44,793 nucleotides of DNA from Candidatus Firestoneibacteriota bacterium. GTDB lineage: Bacteria; Oederibacteriota; D2-FULL-39-29. The notes below the pieces were generated by a model that had not been told where the DNA came from, ran no database searches, and saw only the letters and a program-made list of their open reading frames with translations. Positions 34,008 through 42,812 of the stretch are shown piece after piece (the stretch's first letter is position 1; the number at the start of each line of letters is the position of its first letter). The stretch is from positions 1 through 44,793 of the forward strand of contig CAIYPD010000049.1 of the NCBI GenBank assembly GCA_903928075.1, given 5' to 3'. A program made the translations under genes and the position numbers.

Positions 34008-34868
34008 ATGAAAAACAAATTTTATATAATTCCCAACCTGCTGACCACCGGCAATCTCGTTTGCGGTTTTTTTGCGATACTTATCGCTTTAACGGACGCT
34101 CTTAAACTCACCTTCTACAGCGATTTTATCAACCCGTTTATACTTTCGAGCTGGTTGATACTCGCAGCGATGATCTTTGATGTGCTGGACGGAATAGTGG
34201 CCCGGCTCACAAAGACGGACAGTCAGTTCGGGAAGGAACTGGATTCACTTGCCGATTTGACTTCGTTCGGGATAGCTCCGGCGGTGATTTTATACCTGTC
34301 GGTGCTCCGCCACTCGGGCAAACTGGGCATGGGTATTGCGGCGGCTTACGCCGTCTGCGCGGCTTTCCGCTTAGCCAGATTTAACGCTATGAAAAAAGCG
34401 GACCTGACGAGCTTTACGGGGTTGCCGACCCCTGCCGCCGCGGGCGTGATGGTTTCCTATGTGCTCTTTGCGCAGTGGGGCGAATGGTACTATGTTACCG
34501 TACCGCATGCTGACAGCCTGGCGATGATAAACTGGTACAATGTGACCGTGACAAAATTCAATGCCTATTTTTTGCCGGGTTTGATGATAGTAATCGCGCT
34601 TTTAATGGTGAGCAATATAAAATTTATCTCTTTAAAGAAATATGTCAATAAAGAGAAGGCGCCGTTTATAGCGATAGTCTCGATTGGTTTAACGGTCCTG
34701 GCCTTTTTCTTGAGGCCCGAACCGATGTTCTTTGCCGTGACCCTGGGTTATGTGACTTTAAGTCTTATCCGGGATATATATTTAAAATTTAGAACGATTA
34801 AATCAAATTCCAAGACAGCCGGTAAAAGCAGTGCTATGACAATTAAAAAACAGAGGAAAAATATATGA
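34008..34868 (+). CDS. pssA: CDP-diacylglycerol-serine O-phosphatidyltransferase
   Basis: This 286-residue multi-TM protein carries the CDP-alcohol phosphotransferase signature with all acidic residues: Asp58, Asp61-Gly62, Ala65-Arg66, Gly75, Asp79 and Asp83 (MIFDVLDGIVARLTKTD then SQFGKELDSLADLTSFG). The start IIPNLLTTGNLVCGFFAI is typical of PssA. It makes phosphatidylserine from CDP-diacylglycerol and serine, the substrate for the Psd protein just upstream. Its last 4 bases overlap the start of leuA (ATGA), so translation is coupled. Confidence 0.93.
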   Translation: MKNKFYIIPNLLTTGNLVCGFFAILIALTDALKLTFYSDFINPFILSSWLILAAMIFDVLDGIVARLTKTDSQFGKELDSLADLTSFGIAPAVILYLSVLRHSGKLGMGIAAAYAVCAAFRLARFNAMKKADLTSFTGLPTPAAAGVMVSYVLFAQWGEWYYVTVPHADSLAMINWYNVTVTKFNAYFLPGLMIVIALLMVSNIKFISLKKYVNKEKAPFIAIVSIGLTVLAFFLRPEPMFFAVTLGYVTLSLIRDIYLKFRTIKSNSKTAGKSSAMTIKKQRKNI

Positions 34869-36382
34869 AAGATAAAATAATAATATTCGACACTACGCTG
34901 AGAGACGGCGAGCAGGTTCCGGGCGGTTCGCTTACGAGATTTGAAAAGCTGGAGATAGCGAAACAGCTGGAGAAACTTAATGTGGATGTTATCGAAGCCG
35001 GTTTTCCAATTTCTTCACCGGGAGACCTGGAGTCGGTTAAGGAAATATCAAAGGCGCTTAAGCGGCCGGTAATTGCGGGTTTGGCCCGGGCGGTAAAGAA
35101 AGATATAGACGCCTGCAGGGAAGCCCTGAAGCCGGCAAGACGCCCGCGCATCCATACTTTTATCGGAACTTCTGATATCCATGTGAAGTTCATTACGAAT
35201 ACAACCCGGGAAGAAGTGCTGCGGCGCTCTATCGAAGCCGTGAAGCTGGCGCGTAATTACTGCGACGATGTGGAATACTCTGCCATGGATGCGACCCGGA
35301 CGGATTTTGATTACCTTTGCAAGATAGTGGAAGAGACCATAAAGGCCGGCGCCCGGACTATAAACATTCCGGATTCCGTGGGTTATTCCGAACCGGCAGA
35401 GCATGGGAAACTTATAAAAGACCTTATGAACACAGTTCCAAATATAAATAAAGCTGTTATTTCGGTCCACTGCCATAATGACCTGGGCATGGCTACGGCT
35501 AATTCGCTGGCGGCTGTTATGAACGGCGCGAGACAGATAGAATGCACCATAAACGGCCTCGGTGAAAGAGCGGGAAACGCCGCGCTTGAAGAAGTGGTAA
35601 TGGCGCTCAAGGTGAGAAAGGAACTGTACAATCTTGAAACCGCGATAAAAACCGAAGAAATATACAGGACCAGTAAACTTGTGGCCAGGTATACAGGGAT
35701 TTCTGTCCAGCCGAATAAATCCATCGTCGGACAGAATGCATTTGCTCACGCTTCTGGGATCCATCAGGATGCTATTCTCAAAAAGGAATCCACCTTCGGC
35801 ATTATGTCGCCGAAGTCCATCGGAATCACGGGACATGAACTGGTGTTGACCAGCCGTTCCGGCCGGCATGCACTTTCCCACAGGCTCGAAGAACTGGGAT
35901 ATAAAGTTACCGCGGAGGAATTGAATTTGATCTATGTTAAGTTCCTGGCTGTTGCCGATAAGAAAAAAGAGGTTTTTGACGAAGACCTGACGGCGATGAT
36001 GGAGACGGAAGGGAAAAAGGGTTTTGACGCCTCCTATGTGCTTGAAGATATATATGTGGCCACAGGCACGAAGATAACTCCCATGGCAACGATTACCTTG
36101 AAAGTTAAAGGAAAATCCTTTAAAGCCGCAGCAATAGGCGATGGGCCGGTTGATGCCGCCTATAAAGCCATTAACAGTATAGTAAAGCAGGATATTTCAC
36201 TTGTGGATTATCAGCTTAAGGCGATTACCGGAGGGAAGGAAGCTCAGGGTGAAGTAAGCGTTAGGATAAAGAAGGGACCCATAGAAGTTAATGGAAGGGG
36301 CCTTTCTACGGATATTATCGAGGCCAGTGCAAGGGCGTATTTGGATGCACTTTCCAAACTGGAGCGGACTAAGGCCCGCTGA
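34865..36382 (+). CDS. leuA: 2-isopropylmalate synthase
   Basis: This 505-residue enzyme has the HMGL-like TIM-barrel ([17 protein letters not shown], the LRDGEQ motif), the metal ligands in [20 protein letters not shown], and [20 protein letters not shown]. The C-terminal dimerised LeuA regulatory domain is present (about 390-500: [20 protein letters not shown] then [20 protein letters not shown]), so leucine feedback is likely. It condenses 2-oxoisovalerate and acetyl-CoA, the first committed step to leucine. It overlaps pssA by 4 bases. Confidence 0.95.
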   Translation: MKDKIIIFDTTLRDGEQVPGGSLTRFEKLEIAKQLEKLNVDVIEAGFPISSPGDLESVKEISKALKRPVIAGLARAVKKDIDACREALKPARRPRIHTFIGTSDIHVKFITNTTREEVLRRSIEAVKLARNYCDDVEYSAMDATRTDFDYLCKIVEETIKAGARTINIPDSVGYSEPAEHGKLIKDLMNTVPNINKAVISVHCHNDLGMATANSLAAVMNGARQIECTINGLGERAGNAALEEVVMALKVRKELYNLETAIKTEEIYRTSKLVARYTGISVQPNKSIVGQNAFAHASGIHQDAILKKESTFGIMSPKSIGITGHELVLTSRSGRHALSHRLEELGYKVTAEELNLIYVKFLAVADKKKEVFDEDLTAMMETEGKKGFDASYVLEDIYVATGTKITPMATITLKVKGKSFKAAAIGDGPVDAAYKAINSIVKQDISLVDYQLKAITGGKEAQGEVSVRIKKGPIEVNGRGLSTDIIEASARAYLDALSKLERTKAR

Positions 36383-36388
36383 TAAAAA

Positions 36389-36420
36389 AGGGACAAGGTA
36401 CAAAGTACAAGGTACAAGAG
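36389..36420. repeat. ACAAAGTAC-type dispersed repeat block
   Basis: After the leuA stop come GGGACAAGGTACAAAGTAC and AAGGTACAAGAG, like the other blocks after three stop codons. The leader GATGAAAAGGAGAATTA follows, as before 19057. Confidence 0.65.
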
Positions 36421-36450
36421 AGAAGTAAACTGATGAAAAGGAGAATTAGA

Positions 36451-37710
36451 ATGGGAATGACTATCACCGAAAAAATACTTGCGGCGCACGCGGGTAAAAA
36501 AGAAGTCAGGCCGGGCGACCTGGTCTGGGCCAAGTTGGATATTGCGCTGGGCAATGACATTACTGCGCCGATAGCGATAAGCGAATTTAGAGGGTCAGGT
36601 GCCAAAAAAATCTGGGATAAGAATAAAGTAGTACTCGTGCCGGACCATTTTACGCCTAATAAAGATATAATGTCGGCCGAGCAGTCCAAGATTCTCAGGG
36701 ATTTTGCAAGAGAACAGAAACTCAAATTTTATTTTGAAGTCGGCGAGGTCGGAGTGGAGCACGCACTCCTGCCGGAAAAAGGTATAGTGACCGCCGGAGA
36801 CGCCATAATCGGCGCGGACTCGCATACCTGCACTTACGGCGCGCTGGGTGCTTTTTCTACCGGTGTTGGTTCGACTGACCTGGCTGCGGCCATGATAGGC
36901 GGGAAGGTCTGGCTGAAGGTCCCGGAAGCGATGAAATTTGTTTTCAACGGTAAACTGCCAAAATGGGTCTCGGGCAAAGACCTTATTCTTAAAATAATCG
37001 GGGATATCGGTGTCGACGGCGCGCTTTACCGTTCTATGGAATTTACCGGAGACGCGATAAGATCCCTCTCTATGGAAAGCCGTCTTTCGATGTGCAACAT
37101 GGCTATTGAAGCCGGCGGGAAGAACGGGATAATTGAGCCGGATGAAATTACAAAAAAATACCTTAAAGGAAGAAGCATCAGGAAACCGGTTTTCTACGCG
37201 AGCGACAAGGACGCAAAATATGTTTCTGTGACCGAATATGACGCTTCCAAACTTGAACCGATGGTAGCGTTTCCGCACCTGCCTTCCAATACGAGGCCTA
37301 TCAGTAAGGTCGGTAATGTCAGGATAGATCAGGTGGTCATCGGCTCCTGCACCAACGGCAGAATAGAGGATATGCGGATTGCAGCAAAACTGATGAAGGG
37401 TAAAAAGGTGGCACCTTATGTTAGAACTCTTATAATACCGGCAACCCAGGCAATTTTTAAGCAGATGATAAAAGAAGGGCTTATGGAGATATTTGTGGAC
37501 TGTGGTGCGGCTGTTTCGACGCCGACCTGCGGTCCCTGTCTCGGCGGCCATATGGGAATACTTGCGGCCGGGGAAAGAGCACTGGCGACAACCAACAGGA
37601 ATTTTGTCGGCAGGATGGGTTCTCCCAAAGCTGAGGTTTACCTCGCAAATCCCGCGGTAGCCGCGGCGACGGCGATATTTGGCAGGATAGCGGGGCCGGA
37701 GGAGTTGTAA
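36451..37710 (+). CDS. leuC: 3-isopropylmalate dehydratase, large subunit
   Basis: This 419-residue protein is the aconitase-type large subunit. It starts [15 protein letters not shown], typical of LeuC. FeS-cluster cysteines are in [11 protein letters not shown] (with the Ser-His motif), [13 protein letters not shown], and [17 protein letters not shown]. It isomerises 2- to 3-isopropylmalate with the small LeuD subunit. The ATG at 36451 lies 7-8 bases after AAGGAGA; an ATG at 36433 overlaps the ribosome site and is rejected. leuD follows after a 101-base gap holding a dispersed repeat. Confidence 0.94.
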   Translation: MGMTITEKILAAHAGKKEVRPGDLVWAKLDIALGNDITAPIAISEFRGSGAKKIWDKNKVVLVPDHFTPNKDIMSAEQSKILRDFAREQKLKFYFEVGEVGVEHALLPEKGIVTAGDAIIGADSHTCTYGALGAFSTGVGSTDLAAAMIGGKVWLKVPEAMKFVFNGKLPKWVSGKDLILKIIGDIGVDGALYRSMEFTGDAIRSLSMESRLSMCNMAIEAGGKNGIIEPDEITKKYLKGRSIRKPVFYASDKDAKYVSVTEYDASKLEPMVAFPHLPSNTRPISKVGNVRIDQVVIGSCTNGRIEDMRIAAKLMKGKKVAPYVRTLIIPATQAIFKQMIKEGLMEIFVDCGAAVSTPTCGPCLGGHMGILAAGERALATTNRNFVGRMGSPKAEVYLANPAVAAATAIFGRIAGPEEL

Positions 37711-37712
37711 AC

Positions 37713-37755
37713 GAGGTTAATAAAGTTTATAAGGTTTGTAATGTTTGTAAAGTAG
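37713..37755. repeat. TTTATAAGGTTTGTAA-type dispersed repeat
   Basis: Units AAAGTTTATAAGGTTTGTAA and TGTTTGTAAAGTAG follow the leuC stop codon. They belong to the same type as the stretch at 21645-21770. Confidence 0.5.
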
Positions 37756-37811
37756 AAAAAAGCTAAAAATAGTCCGGGAAATAAGATTCCGGCAAAAAGG
37801 ATGGTAAAAAT

Positions 37812-38297
37812 ATGCTTTTTAAAGGTAAGGTTTTCAAATATCGTGATGATGTGAATACGGATGAGATAATTCCGGCAAGATATCTTAATACTTCGGATCC
37901 GAAGGAACTTGCCAAGCACACTATGGAAGATATTGACAAGGATTTTATGAAGAAGATGAAGCCCGGGGATATTATTGTCGGGGAGAAGAACTTCGGCTGC
38001 GGGTCTTCCAGAGAACACGCGCCTATTGCCATTAAAGAAGCCGGGGTGTCTTGCGTTATCGCCAAGAGTTTCGCACGAATATTTTACCGCAACTGTTTTA
38101 ATATGGGTCTGCCGATTCTTGAAAGCGCGGAAGCGGTTGACGGAATCAGTAACGGTGACCTGGTCGAAGTGGATACCGTGAAGGGTGAGATAATAAATAA
38201 AACAACCGGCAAGACCTTTACGGTCGCGCCCTATCCGGCATTTATGCAGGAGCTGATAAAAGCAGGCGGGCTGATTAAATATGTAGCGAAAAAATAG
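37812..38297 (+). CDS. leuD: 3-isopropylmalate dehydratase, small subunit
   Basis: This 161-residue protein is the swivelling aconitase domain that partners LeuC. It has [19 protein letters not shown] at the start, [19 protein letters not shown], and [19 protein letters not shown], the usual LeuD signatures. Length is that of the short (archaeal/HacB) type. leuB, the next gene of the pathway, is not found downstream in this window, so isopropylmalate dehydrogenase must be encoded elsewhere. Confidence 0.94.
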   Translation: MLFKGKVFKYRDDVNTDEIIPARYLNTSDPKELAKHTMEDIDKDFMKKMKPGDIIVGEKNFGCGSSREHAPIAIKEAGVSCVIAKSFARIFYRNCFNMGLPILESAEAVDGISNGDLVEVDTVKGEIINKTTGKTFTVAPYPAFMQELIKAGGLIKYVAKK

Positions 38298-38397
38298 AAG
38301 GCCGGAAGAACGGAAGGGCAGAGGGTCGGCAAAAGAATAATAAATACGCAGGGGCGGGACGTCTGTCCCTGTGCATTTTAAAGGATAGCGGGGGAAG

Positions 38398-38658
38398 ATG
38401 AGTAATAAAAATACCTGGGGAGCAAAAATAAAAAGGACGATGACCTCAATACTGCCGGTTGCGAAAAACCGCAGGGGGGACTGTGCGTCTTGCGGGGATT
38501 GTTGTAAACTTCCTAATATCTGTCCTTTTCTTACTTTTAATGCCGAAAACAAGTCAATGTGCACCGCCTATTTAGTAAGGCCTTTAAACTGCAGAAAATA
38601 TCCCCGGACCAAAGACGAATGGATAACTGAAGGAAAGTGCGGATATAAGTTCGAATAG
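38398..38658 (+). CDS. YkgJ-type cysteine cluster protein
   Basis: This 86-residue protein has the CxxCxxCC core of the YkgJ family: CASCGDCCKLPNICPF, then SMCTAYLVRPLNCRKYP. Such small proteins are thought to bind zinc or an FeS centre, and the role is unknown. It starts 100 bases after leuD; the gap has an imperfect palindrome GGGACGTCTGTCCC (38356-38369). The ribosome site GCGGGGGAAG precedes the ATG. Confidence 0.85.
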   Translation: MSNKNTWGAKIKRTMTSILPVAKNRRGDCASCGDCCKLPNICPFLTFNAENKSMCTAYLVRPLNCRKYPRTKDEWITEGKCGYKFE

Positions 38659-38797
38659 CTAATTCCTAATTGCTGATTGCTAATTAGAGGAGTAGCGTCC
38701 GGTTTTAACCCGCCGCGGCTGTTGAAATAAAGCGGAATATCAAATAGTTGTGTGCAAGACACCCTGATGCGAATAAAATCAAAACCTGCCCTTCTTC

Positions 38798-38850
38798 TTG
38801 ACTTCTCCCGGGAATATGTGTAGAATACAATAGAGTACAAAAGAATACAT
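38798..38850 (+). promoter_or_regulatory. Promoter with three 10-bp tandem repeats (likely autoregulatory operator)
   Basis: TTGACT (38798-38803), 17 bases, then TAGAAT (38821-38826) forms a near-consensus sigma70 promoter. From 38821, three direct units follow with exactly 10-base spacing: TAGAATACAA, TAGAGTACAA and AAGAATACAT. Units repeated on one helical face are a usual arrangement for ribbon-helix-helix repressors, and the next gene encodes such a protein. Confidence 0.7.
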
Positions 38851-38863
38851 TAGGAGGCCATAT

Positions 38864-39112
38864 ATGTCCAAGATGATAACCTTAAGACTGTCGGAGGCGG
38901 AATATAAGTTGATACAAAAGAAAGCAGAAATAGAGTACCGGCCAATTTCAAATTATATTACTTCTGTAGTGCTTAGGAACATCGAAGAATCTTCCAATGT
39001 TGATGCTGTCGAAATGGCTCAAATAAGCAATGACGAAATTTTGCAAAGGAAATTGAAAGCCGGCTACAAAGAGGCGAAAGCTATGAAGGGTAAATTCGTT
39101 GCCGGGTTATAA
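38864..39112 (+). CDS. Ribbon-helix-helix antitoxin
   Basis: This 82-residue protein begins MSKMITLRLSEAEYKLIQKK, an RHH DNA-binding strand and helix of the CopG/DUF6290-like antitoxin type, with an acidic C-terminal half (SNVDAVEMAQISNDE) that likely wraps the toxin. It is expected to repress its own promoter alone or with the toxin. The ribosome site TAGGAGG precedes the ATG. It overlaps the toxin gene by 14 bases. Confidence 0.85.
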   Translation: MSKMITLRLSEAEYKLIQKKAEIEYRPISNYITSVVLRNIEESSNVDAVEMAQISNDEILQRKLKAGYKEAKAMKGKFVAGL

Positions 39113-39377
39113 AATATTTGAGACCGCTCAGTTTCAAAAAGATCTGGATAGTGATTTTAGCGGAATTAAAAAGAAAATCAGAGATAAATTGCTAAGTTAT
39201 ATCTATCCTCAACTAAAATTAAACCCTTTCTTTGGCAAAAATATAAAAAAACTAATCAATTATAATCCTGAAACATGGCGTTATAGAATAGGTAACCATA
39301 GATATTTTTATATAATTGATCAGAAAAAGAGGATAGTATTTATGATCTCAGCCGATAATAGAAAAGATGCATATTAA
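39099..39377 (+). CDS. RelE/ParE-family toxin
   Basis: This 92-residue protein fits the RelE/ParE toxin fold: YKIFETAQFQKDLDSDF, KLLSYIYPQLKLNPFFGKNI, KKLINYNPETWRYRIGNHRY and FYIIDQKKRIVFMIS. The RYRIGNHR strand is typical of YafQ/RelE-like mRNA interferases and ParE gyrase inhibitors; the exact activity is open. The start TTG 39099 is 8 bases after GAAGGG and lies inside the antitoxin gene, as usual for such pairs. Confidence 0.87.
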   Translation: MPGYKIFETAQFQKDLDSDFSGIKKKIRDKLLSYIYPQLKLNPFFGKNIKKLINYNPETWRYRIGNHRYFYIIDQKKRIVFMISADNRKDAY

Positions 39378-39450
39378 GTAAGGCAGGGAAAGCAAGGACA
39401 GGGAGTAAAGTGAGAAAAGTGAAAAAGTGAGAAGTGGGAAATAATTTAGA

Positions 39451-39804
39451 TCAGCCTTTTGCGATTACAATTACTCCGGTAATGACTAAAAGCGTGCCTA
39501 TTACTTTTAGGGTTGTTACAGGTTCTTTGAAGAGAAAAATAGAGAAAAGGAAGATAAAGACATAGGCGAGAGATTGAAATGGAAAAGCGTAGCTAAGATC
39601 AACCCTTTGAAGAGCCAGAATCCAGACCACAGAGCTTCCTAAAAGCATAATACAGCCGAGAACAAACCAGAGATTAGTAACGGTTTTGAGAAGAGGCGCA
39701 CCCGCGCCGGTCTGGTTGGTCCCGAGTTTCCAAAAAACCTGCCCCAGCGCTATCATAAGCACCGAAACAACTATTAAGATTATGGATTTCGCTCCTGCTG
39801 ACAT
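39451..39804 (-). CDS. Small multidrug/EamA-like transporter subunit
   Basis: This 117-residue protein has four TM helices of the SMR/EamA (DMT) type: SIILIVVSVLMIALGQVFWK, LWFVLGCIMLLGSSVVWILA, DLSYAFPFQSLAYVFIFLFS and VIGTLLVITGVIVIA. The conserved helix-3 LSYAFPF and GTLLVITGVI are typical of ArnE/ArnF-like members. The ATG at 39804 gives the usual length; an upstream in-frame ATG (39897) would make an unlikely N-terminus overlapping feoB. The substrate is unknown. It is divergent from feoB. Confidence 0.83.
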   Translation of the reverse strand: MSAGAKSIILIVVSVLMIALGQVFWKLGTNQTGAGAPLLKTVTNLWFVLGCIMLLGSSVVWILALQRVDLSYAFPFQSLAYVFIFLFSIFLFKEPVTTLKVIGTLLVITGVIVIAKG

Positions 39805-39847
39805 ACGGACATGATAACATATAGTAAATACCTGTTCAACTTGTTTC

Positions 39848-39865
39848 TGATAATTGTCATATAAT
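39848..39865 (+). promoter_or_regulatory. Candidate metal-repressor operator at the feoB promoter
   Basis: TGATAATTGTCA (39848-39859) is a near-palindrome (10 of 12 positions) that abuts a TATAAT box (39860-39865). It lies 30-48 bases upstream of the feoB ATG. A DtxR-type regulator is encoded next to feoB, so binding by it is an inference. Confidence 0.45.
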
Positions 39866-39895
39866 AAACCTGCTAAAACCTGTAAAATAATAAAC

Positions 39896-41815
39896 ATGAA
39901 GGCTAAAAAAATAATTATTGCGGGAAACCCGAATGTCGGTAAAAGCGTTATCTTTAACGCTATAACCGGCAGTTATGCCACGGTCTCCAATTATCCGGGG
40001 ACGACAGTAGAGGTTTTTCGCGGAAAAACAAAAATAAACGGCGAGGAATTTGAGGTTATAGATACGCCCGGGATGTACTCGTTTGTCCCTGTTACCGAGG
40101 AAGAACGGGTTTCCAGAAATATTATTTTTGCGGAAAAGCCCGTGCTGGTCATACATGTTCTTGACACAAAAAATATAGAAAGAATGCTCCCTTTTACGCT
40201 CCAGCTTATCGAAGCCGGACTGCCCGTTGTGCTGGTCTTGAATATTATGGATGAGGCCGACCGGCTGGGTTTTAAACTCAGCACTAAAATACTGGAAGAG
40301 CAGTTGGGAGTTGCCGTCATCTCTTCAATCGGGACTATGGGCAAGGGCATTGCCGGCATCAAAGATAAAATAGCCGCGTATGCTTCTTTAGAGCCTTCAA
40401 AACTTAAAGTGAGCTATGAACCCGCTATTGAAAAATTTCTGCTTACTTCCGGCCTGGGCCGGCTGCGGTCACTCCTCGTTTTGCAGGATGACACGGAGAT
40501 AATAGAGTCGGTTAAAAAAGAACAAAAAGCAAAGTACAAGGAACTTGAAAAAGAAATAGATAAATTAAAAAAGAAATATTCCCAGCCTCTGAGTTATATT
40601 ATAGCTTTGACCCGCCAGCATACAGCCACAAAGATAGTCGAAGAAGCAAAAGAGAAGAAGGGCCGGGTCCTGGAAAATTTTTCTGAAACACTGAGCCGCT
40701 TGACTATGAATGCTTTTTCCGGCTATGTAATCCTGTTCCTGGTGCTTTACTTCGGGCTTTATAAATTTGTCGGGGAATTTGGCGCCGGCTACCTTGTGGG
40801 ACTTATGGAGAGCAAGGTTTTCGGTGAATGGATAATTCCGCCTCTTGCGAATTTTATTAAACATGCCTTACCTCAAAAATGGTTGCAGGATATTTTTATA
40901 AATGATTATGGGATAGTTACACTCGGGATGCGCTACGCTTTTGCTATTATTCTCCCCATAGTGGGAACATTTTTCTTTGTCTTTGCTATTATTGAAGATA
41001 CCGGCTATTTGCCGCGGCTGGCTATGCTCATTGACCGGATTTTCAAAAAGATGGGCCTCTCCGGAAGAGCGGTCATACCAATGGTCCTCGGCCTCGGCTG
41101 CGGGACTATGGCGACGATGGTAACCCGGACTCTTTCTACAAAAAGAGAACGACTTATTGCCACTCTGCTTTTAGCCCTGGCTATCCCCTGTTCGGCCCAG
41201 CTCGGGGTTATTATGGCCATACTTACCACCCTGCCGGTTCTTATGATGATATGGCTCGTAATAATTAATCTTGTCTTCATTACTGCGGGGATTCTTTCAA
41301 CAAAATTAATTCCCGGCGAACCCCCGGTTTTCTTTATGGAGGTCCCGCCCCTGAGGCTGCCCAAGATATCGAACCTGTTTGTAAAGACCTATACCAGAAT
41401 GGAATGGTATTTAAAGGAAGTAATGCCGGTTTTTCTCGCGGTCAGTCTTATCATGTGGACCGCGGACTATTCGGGGCTGCTTAAGCTGGCAATAAAACTC
41501 ACCGCTTATCCGCTTAGTGCCCTCGGCCTGCCCGTTTCAACGGCCACCGTTTTTATTATGGGTTTCTTTAGAAGAGACTACGGGGCCGCGGGATTATATG
41601 ATATGTCCAGGAACGGCCTGCTTAATCATAACCAGATTCTTGTGGGCATAGTGGTTATGACTCTTTTTCTGCCCTGTATTGCGCAGCTTATTATGATGAT
41701 AAAGGAAAGAAAACTCGGGACGGCGATGGCTATGACCGGAGTGGTAACAATAGTAGCGTTTGGTACGGGATACATCTTGAACTTGGCGCTGAATATATTT
41801 AGAATAGTGCTATAG
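39896..41815 (+). CDS. feoB: Ferrous iron transporter FeoB
   Basis: This 639-residue protein has the N-terminal G-domain with G1 GNPNVGKS (10-17), G2 PGTT (34-37), G3 DTPG (56-59) and G4 NIMD (116-119), a helical S-domain, and a C-terminal transmembrane core with the two Gate domains (GLGCGTMATMVTRTLSTKRE; LALAIPCSAQLGV). GTP-driven Fe2+ uptake is its role. It is shorter than the 770-residue E. coli protein. There is no separate FeoA in front; a FeoA domain is instead fused to the DtxR protein downstream. The ATG at 39896 is favoured over an upstream ATG 39854. Confidence 0.95.
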   Translation: MKAKKIIIAGNPNVGKSVIFNAITGSYATVSNYPGTTVEVFRGKTKINGEEFEVIDTPGMYSFVPVTEEERVSRNIIFAEKPVLVIHVLDTKNIERMLPFTLQLIEAGLPVVLVLNIMDEADRLGFKLSTKILEEQLGVAVISSIGTMGKGIAGIKDKIAAYASLEPSKLKVSYEPAIEKFLLTSGLGRLRSLLVLQDDTEIIESVKKEQKAKYKELEKEIDKLKKKYSQPLSYIIALTRQHTATKIVEEAKEKKGRVLENFSETLSRLTMNAFSGYVILFLVLYFGLYKFVGEFGAGYLVGLMESKVFGEWIIPPLANFIKHALPQKWLQDIFINDYGIVTLGMRYAFAIILPIVGTFFFVFAIIEDTGYLPRLAMLIDRIFKKMGLSGRAVIPMVLGLGCGTMATMVTRTLSTKRERLIATLLLALAIPCSAQLGVIMAILTTLPVLMMIWLVIINLVFITAGILSTKLIPGEPPVFFMEVPPLRLPKISNLFVKTYTRMEWYLKEVMPVFLAVSLIMWTADYSGLLKLAIKLTAYPLSALGLPVSTATVFIMGFFRRDYGAAGLYDMSRNGLLNHNQILVGIVVMTLFLPCIAQLIMMIKERKLGTAMAMTGVVTIVAFGTGYILNLALNIFRIVL

Positions 41816-41818
41816 AAA

Positions 41819-41938
41819 TGTGTCCGTAAAAGTCTGTCAAAGTTCGTAAAGGTCTATAAAGGAAGAGATAAAAGCAAATTACTTTAGTTTTTGACCATTA
41901 AGGACATTTACAGACCATTATAGACTCTTATTGACCCC
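41819..41938. repeat. GTAAAGGTCTATAAAGG-type dispersed repeat with inverted part
   Basis: Units like CCGTAAAAGTCTGTCAAAG and CGTAAAGGTCTATAAAGG follow the feoB stop codon, and about 41907-41938 has the complement-like ACAGACCATTATAGACTC. This allows a long hairpin. The type matches 21645-21770 and 37713-37755. Confidence 0.55.
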
Positions 41939-42003
41939 GTCTTTCTTGGCGGGAAGTGTATATTTGCTTTTAGAAATCTTACAAACTGTATGGGAGATAA
42001 CTT

Positions 42004-42651
42004 ATGATAATGCATAAGTCGGAAGAAATACTGGAAGGTCTTTATATCAATATTGTCGAGAATAAAAAGAAAGCGGTTTCGCTTCTCGAATTAAAATTGA
42101 CCGAAGAGAGCGCCGAGGTTAAAGAACTGGTAAAAAAAGAGCTGGTAACACTTAAGACGGGTAATCTTAAACTTACCAAAGAAGGGGAGCCGGAAGCCCG
42201 GGATGTGGTACGGCGGCACCGGCTGGCGGAAAGGCTCCTCACCGATGTTTTTGATATGAAAGGCCTCTGTGTGCATGAGTCCGCGTGCGAGTTTGAACAC
42301 ATACTCCACAGGGGAATTGACGAACAGATTTGCCGGCTGCTGGGACATCCGAGAACCTGCCCCCACGGCTCTAAAATACCTGAAGGTAAATGTTGTAAGG
42401 AAAAAGGAATAAAAGATACACGGGTAATTTCGCCGCTCTCGCTATTAAAACCCGGTGAAAAAGGAAAAATCTCCTATATTCAGGCGGACGACCAGGCAAA
42501 ACTCCAGACAATAATGGCGATGGGCGTATTACCAGGAATGGAGCTCAGCCTTCTTTCAAATTTTCCTTCATATCTGTTTAAGTTGGGCAACAGTCAGTTT
42601 GCGGTGGATGAGACGATAGCAAGGCAAGTTTTCGTGAGAATCACAAAGTGA
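42004..42651 (+). CDS. DtxR-family iron-dependent regulator with FeoA domain
   Basis: This 215-residue protein has an N-terminal winged-helix (EEILEGLYINIVE...VVRRHRLAERLL), then the metal-binding and dimer domain with HESACEFEHILHRG, the Cys-x2-Glu-His metal-ligand motif, and a Cys-rich CPHGSKIPEGKCC segment as in other DtxR proteins. The C-terminal 75 residues form a FeoA/SH3-like domain (KPGEKGKISYIQADDQAKLQ, GVLPGMELSLL). It probably senses Fe2+ and represses the feoB promoter. The ribosome site GGGAGATAA precedes the ATG. Confidence 0.9.
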   Translation: MIMHKSEEILEGLYINIVENKKKAVSLLELKLTEESAEVKELVKKELVTLKTGNLKLTKEGEPEARDVVRRHRLAERLLTDVFDMKGLCVHESACEFEHILHRGIDEQICRLLGHPRTCPHGSKIPEGKCCKEKGIKDTRVISPLSLLKPGEKGKISYIQADDQAKLQTIMAMGVLPGMELSLLSNFPSYLFKLGNSQFAVDETIARQVFVRITK

Positions 42652-42812
42652 TGCCGGGGGTTCAAAGGCTTTGCAAGTACAATTGATAAGACGACAAGAG
42701 GAGAAGACTAAAGTAGGTGTTGGTATCTTAGAGAAGAATAGCCTTTATATGCTTCAATCTTGTTGTTTTATTATCTTGTATTTTTAATAAAGTGGACAAA
42801 AAGCTGAAAAAT

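Noticed and set aside
35048-35881. Long antisense frame opposite leuA
   Set aside because: It lies fully within the conserved leuA barrel and has no signature or ribosome site.
36595-37551. Long antisense frame opposite leuC
   Set aside because: The leuC residues on the plus strand are conserved and the opposite frame has no family motif.
38351-38375. Palindrome GGGACGTCTGTCCC before YkgJ
   Set aside because: Stem of only five bases and no T-run, so not called a terminator; possibly a dispersed repeat.
37638-38564. Long antisense frame opposite leuC end, leuD and YkgJ
   Set aside because: The plus strand there has clear leuC, leuD and YkgJ motifs; the antisense translation shows no known motif and is taken as a by-product of base composition.
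38680-38790. Sequence GTAGCGTCCGGTTTTAACCC and flanks upstream of the toxin-antitoxin promoter
   Set aside because: Resembles a common low-value intergenic repeat; no second copy is seen in this window, so not listed as a repeat.
42652-42790. Possible small RNA or leader in the gap after the DtxR gene
   Set aside because: No stable fold or conserved element is visible beyond a promoter-like box.
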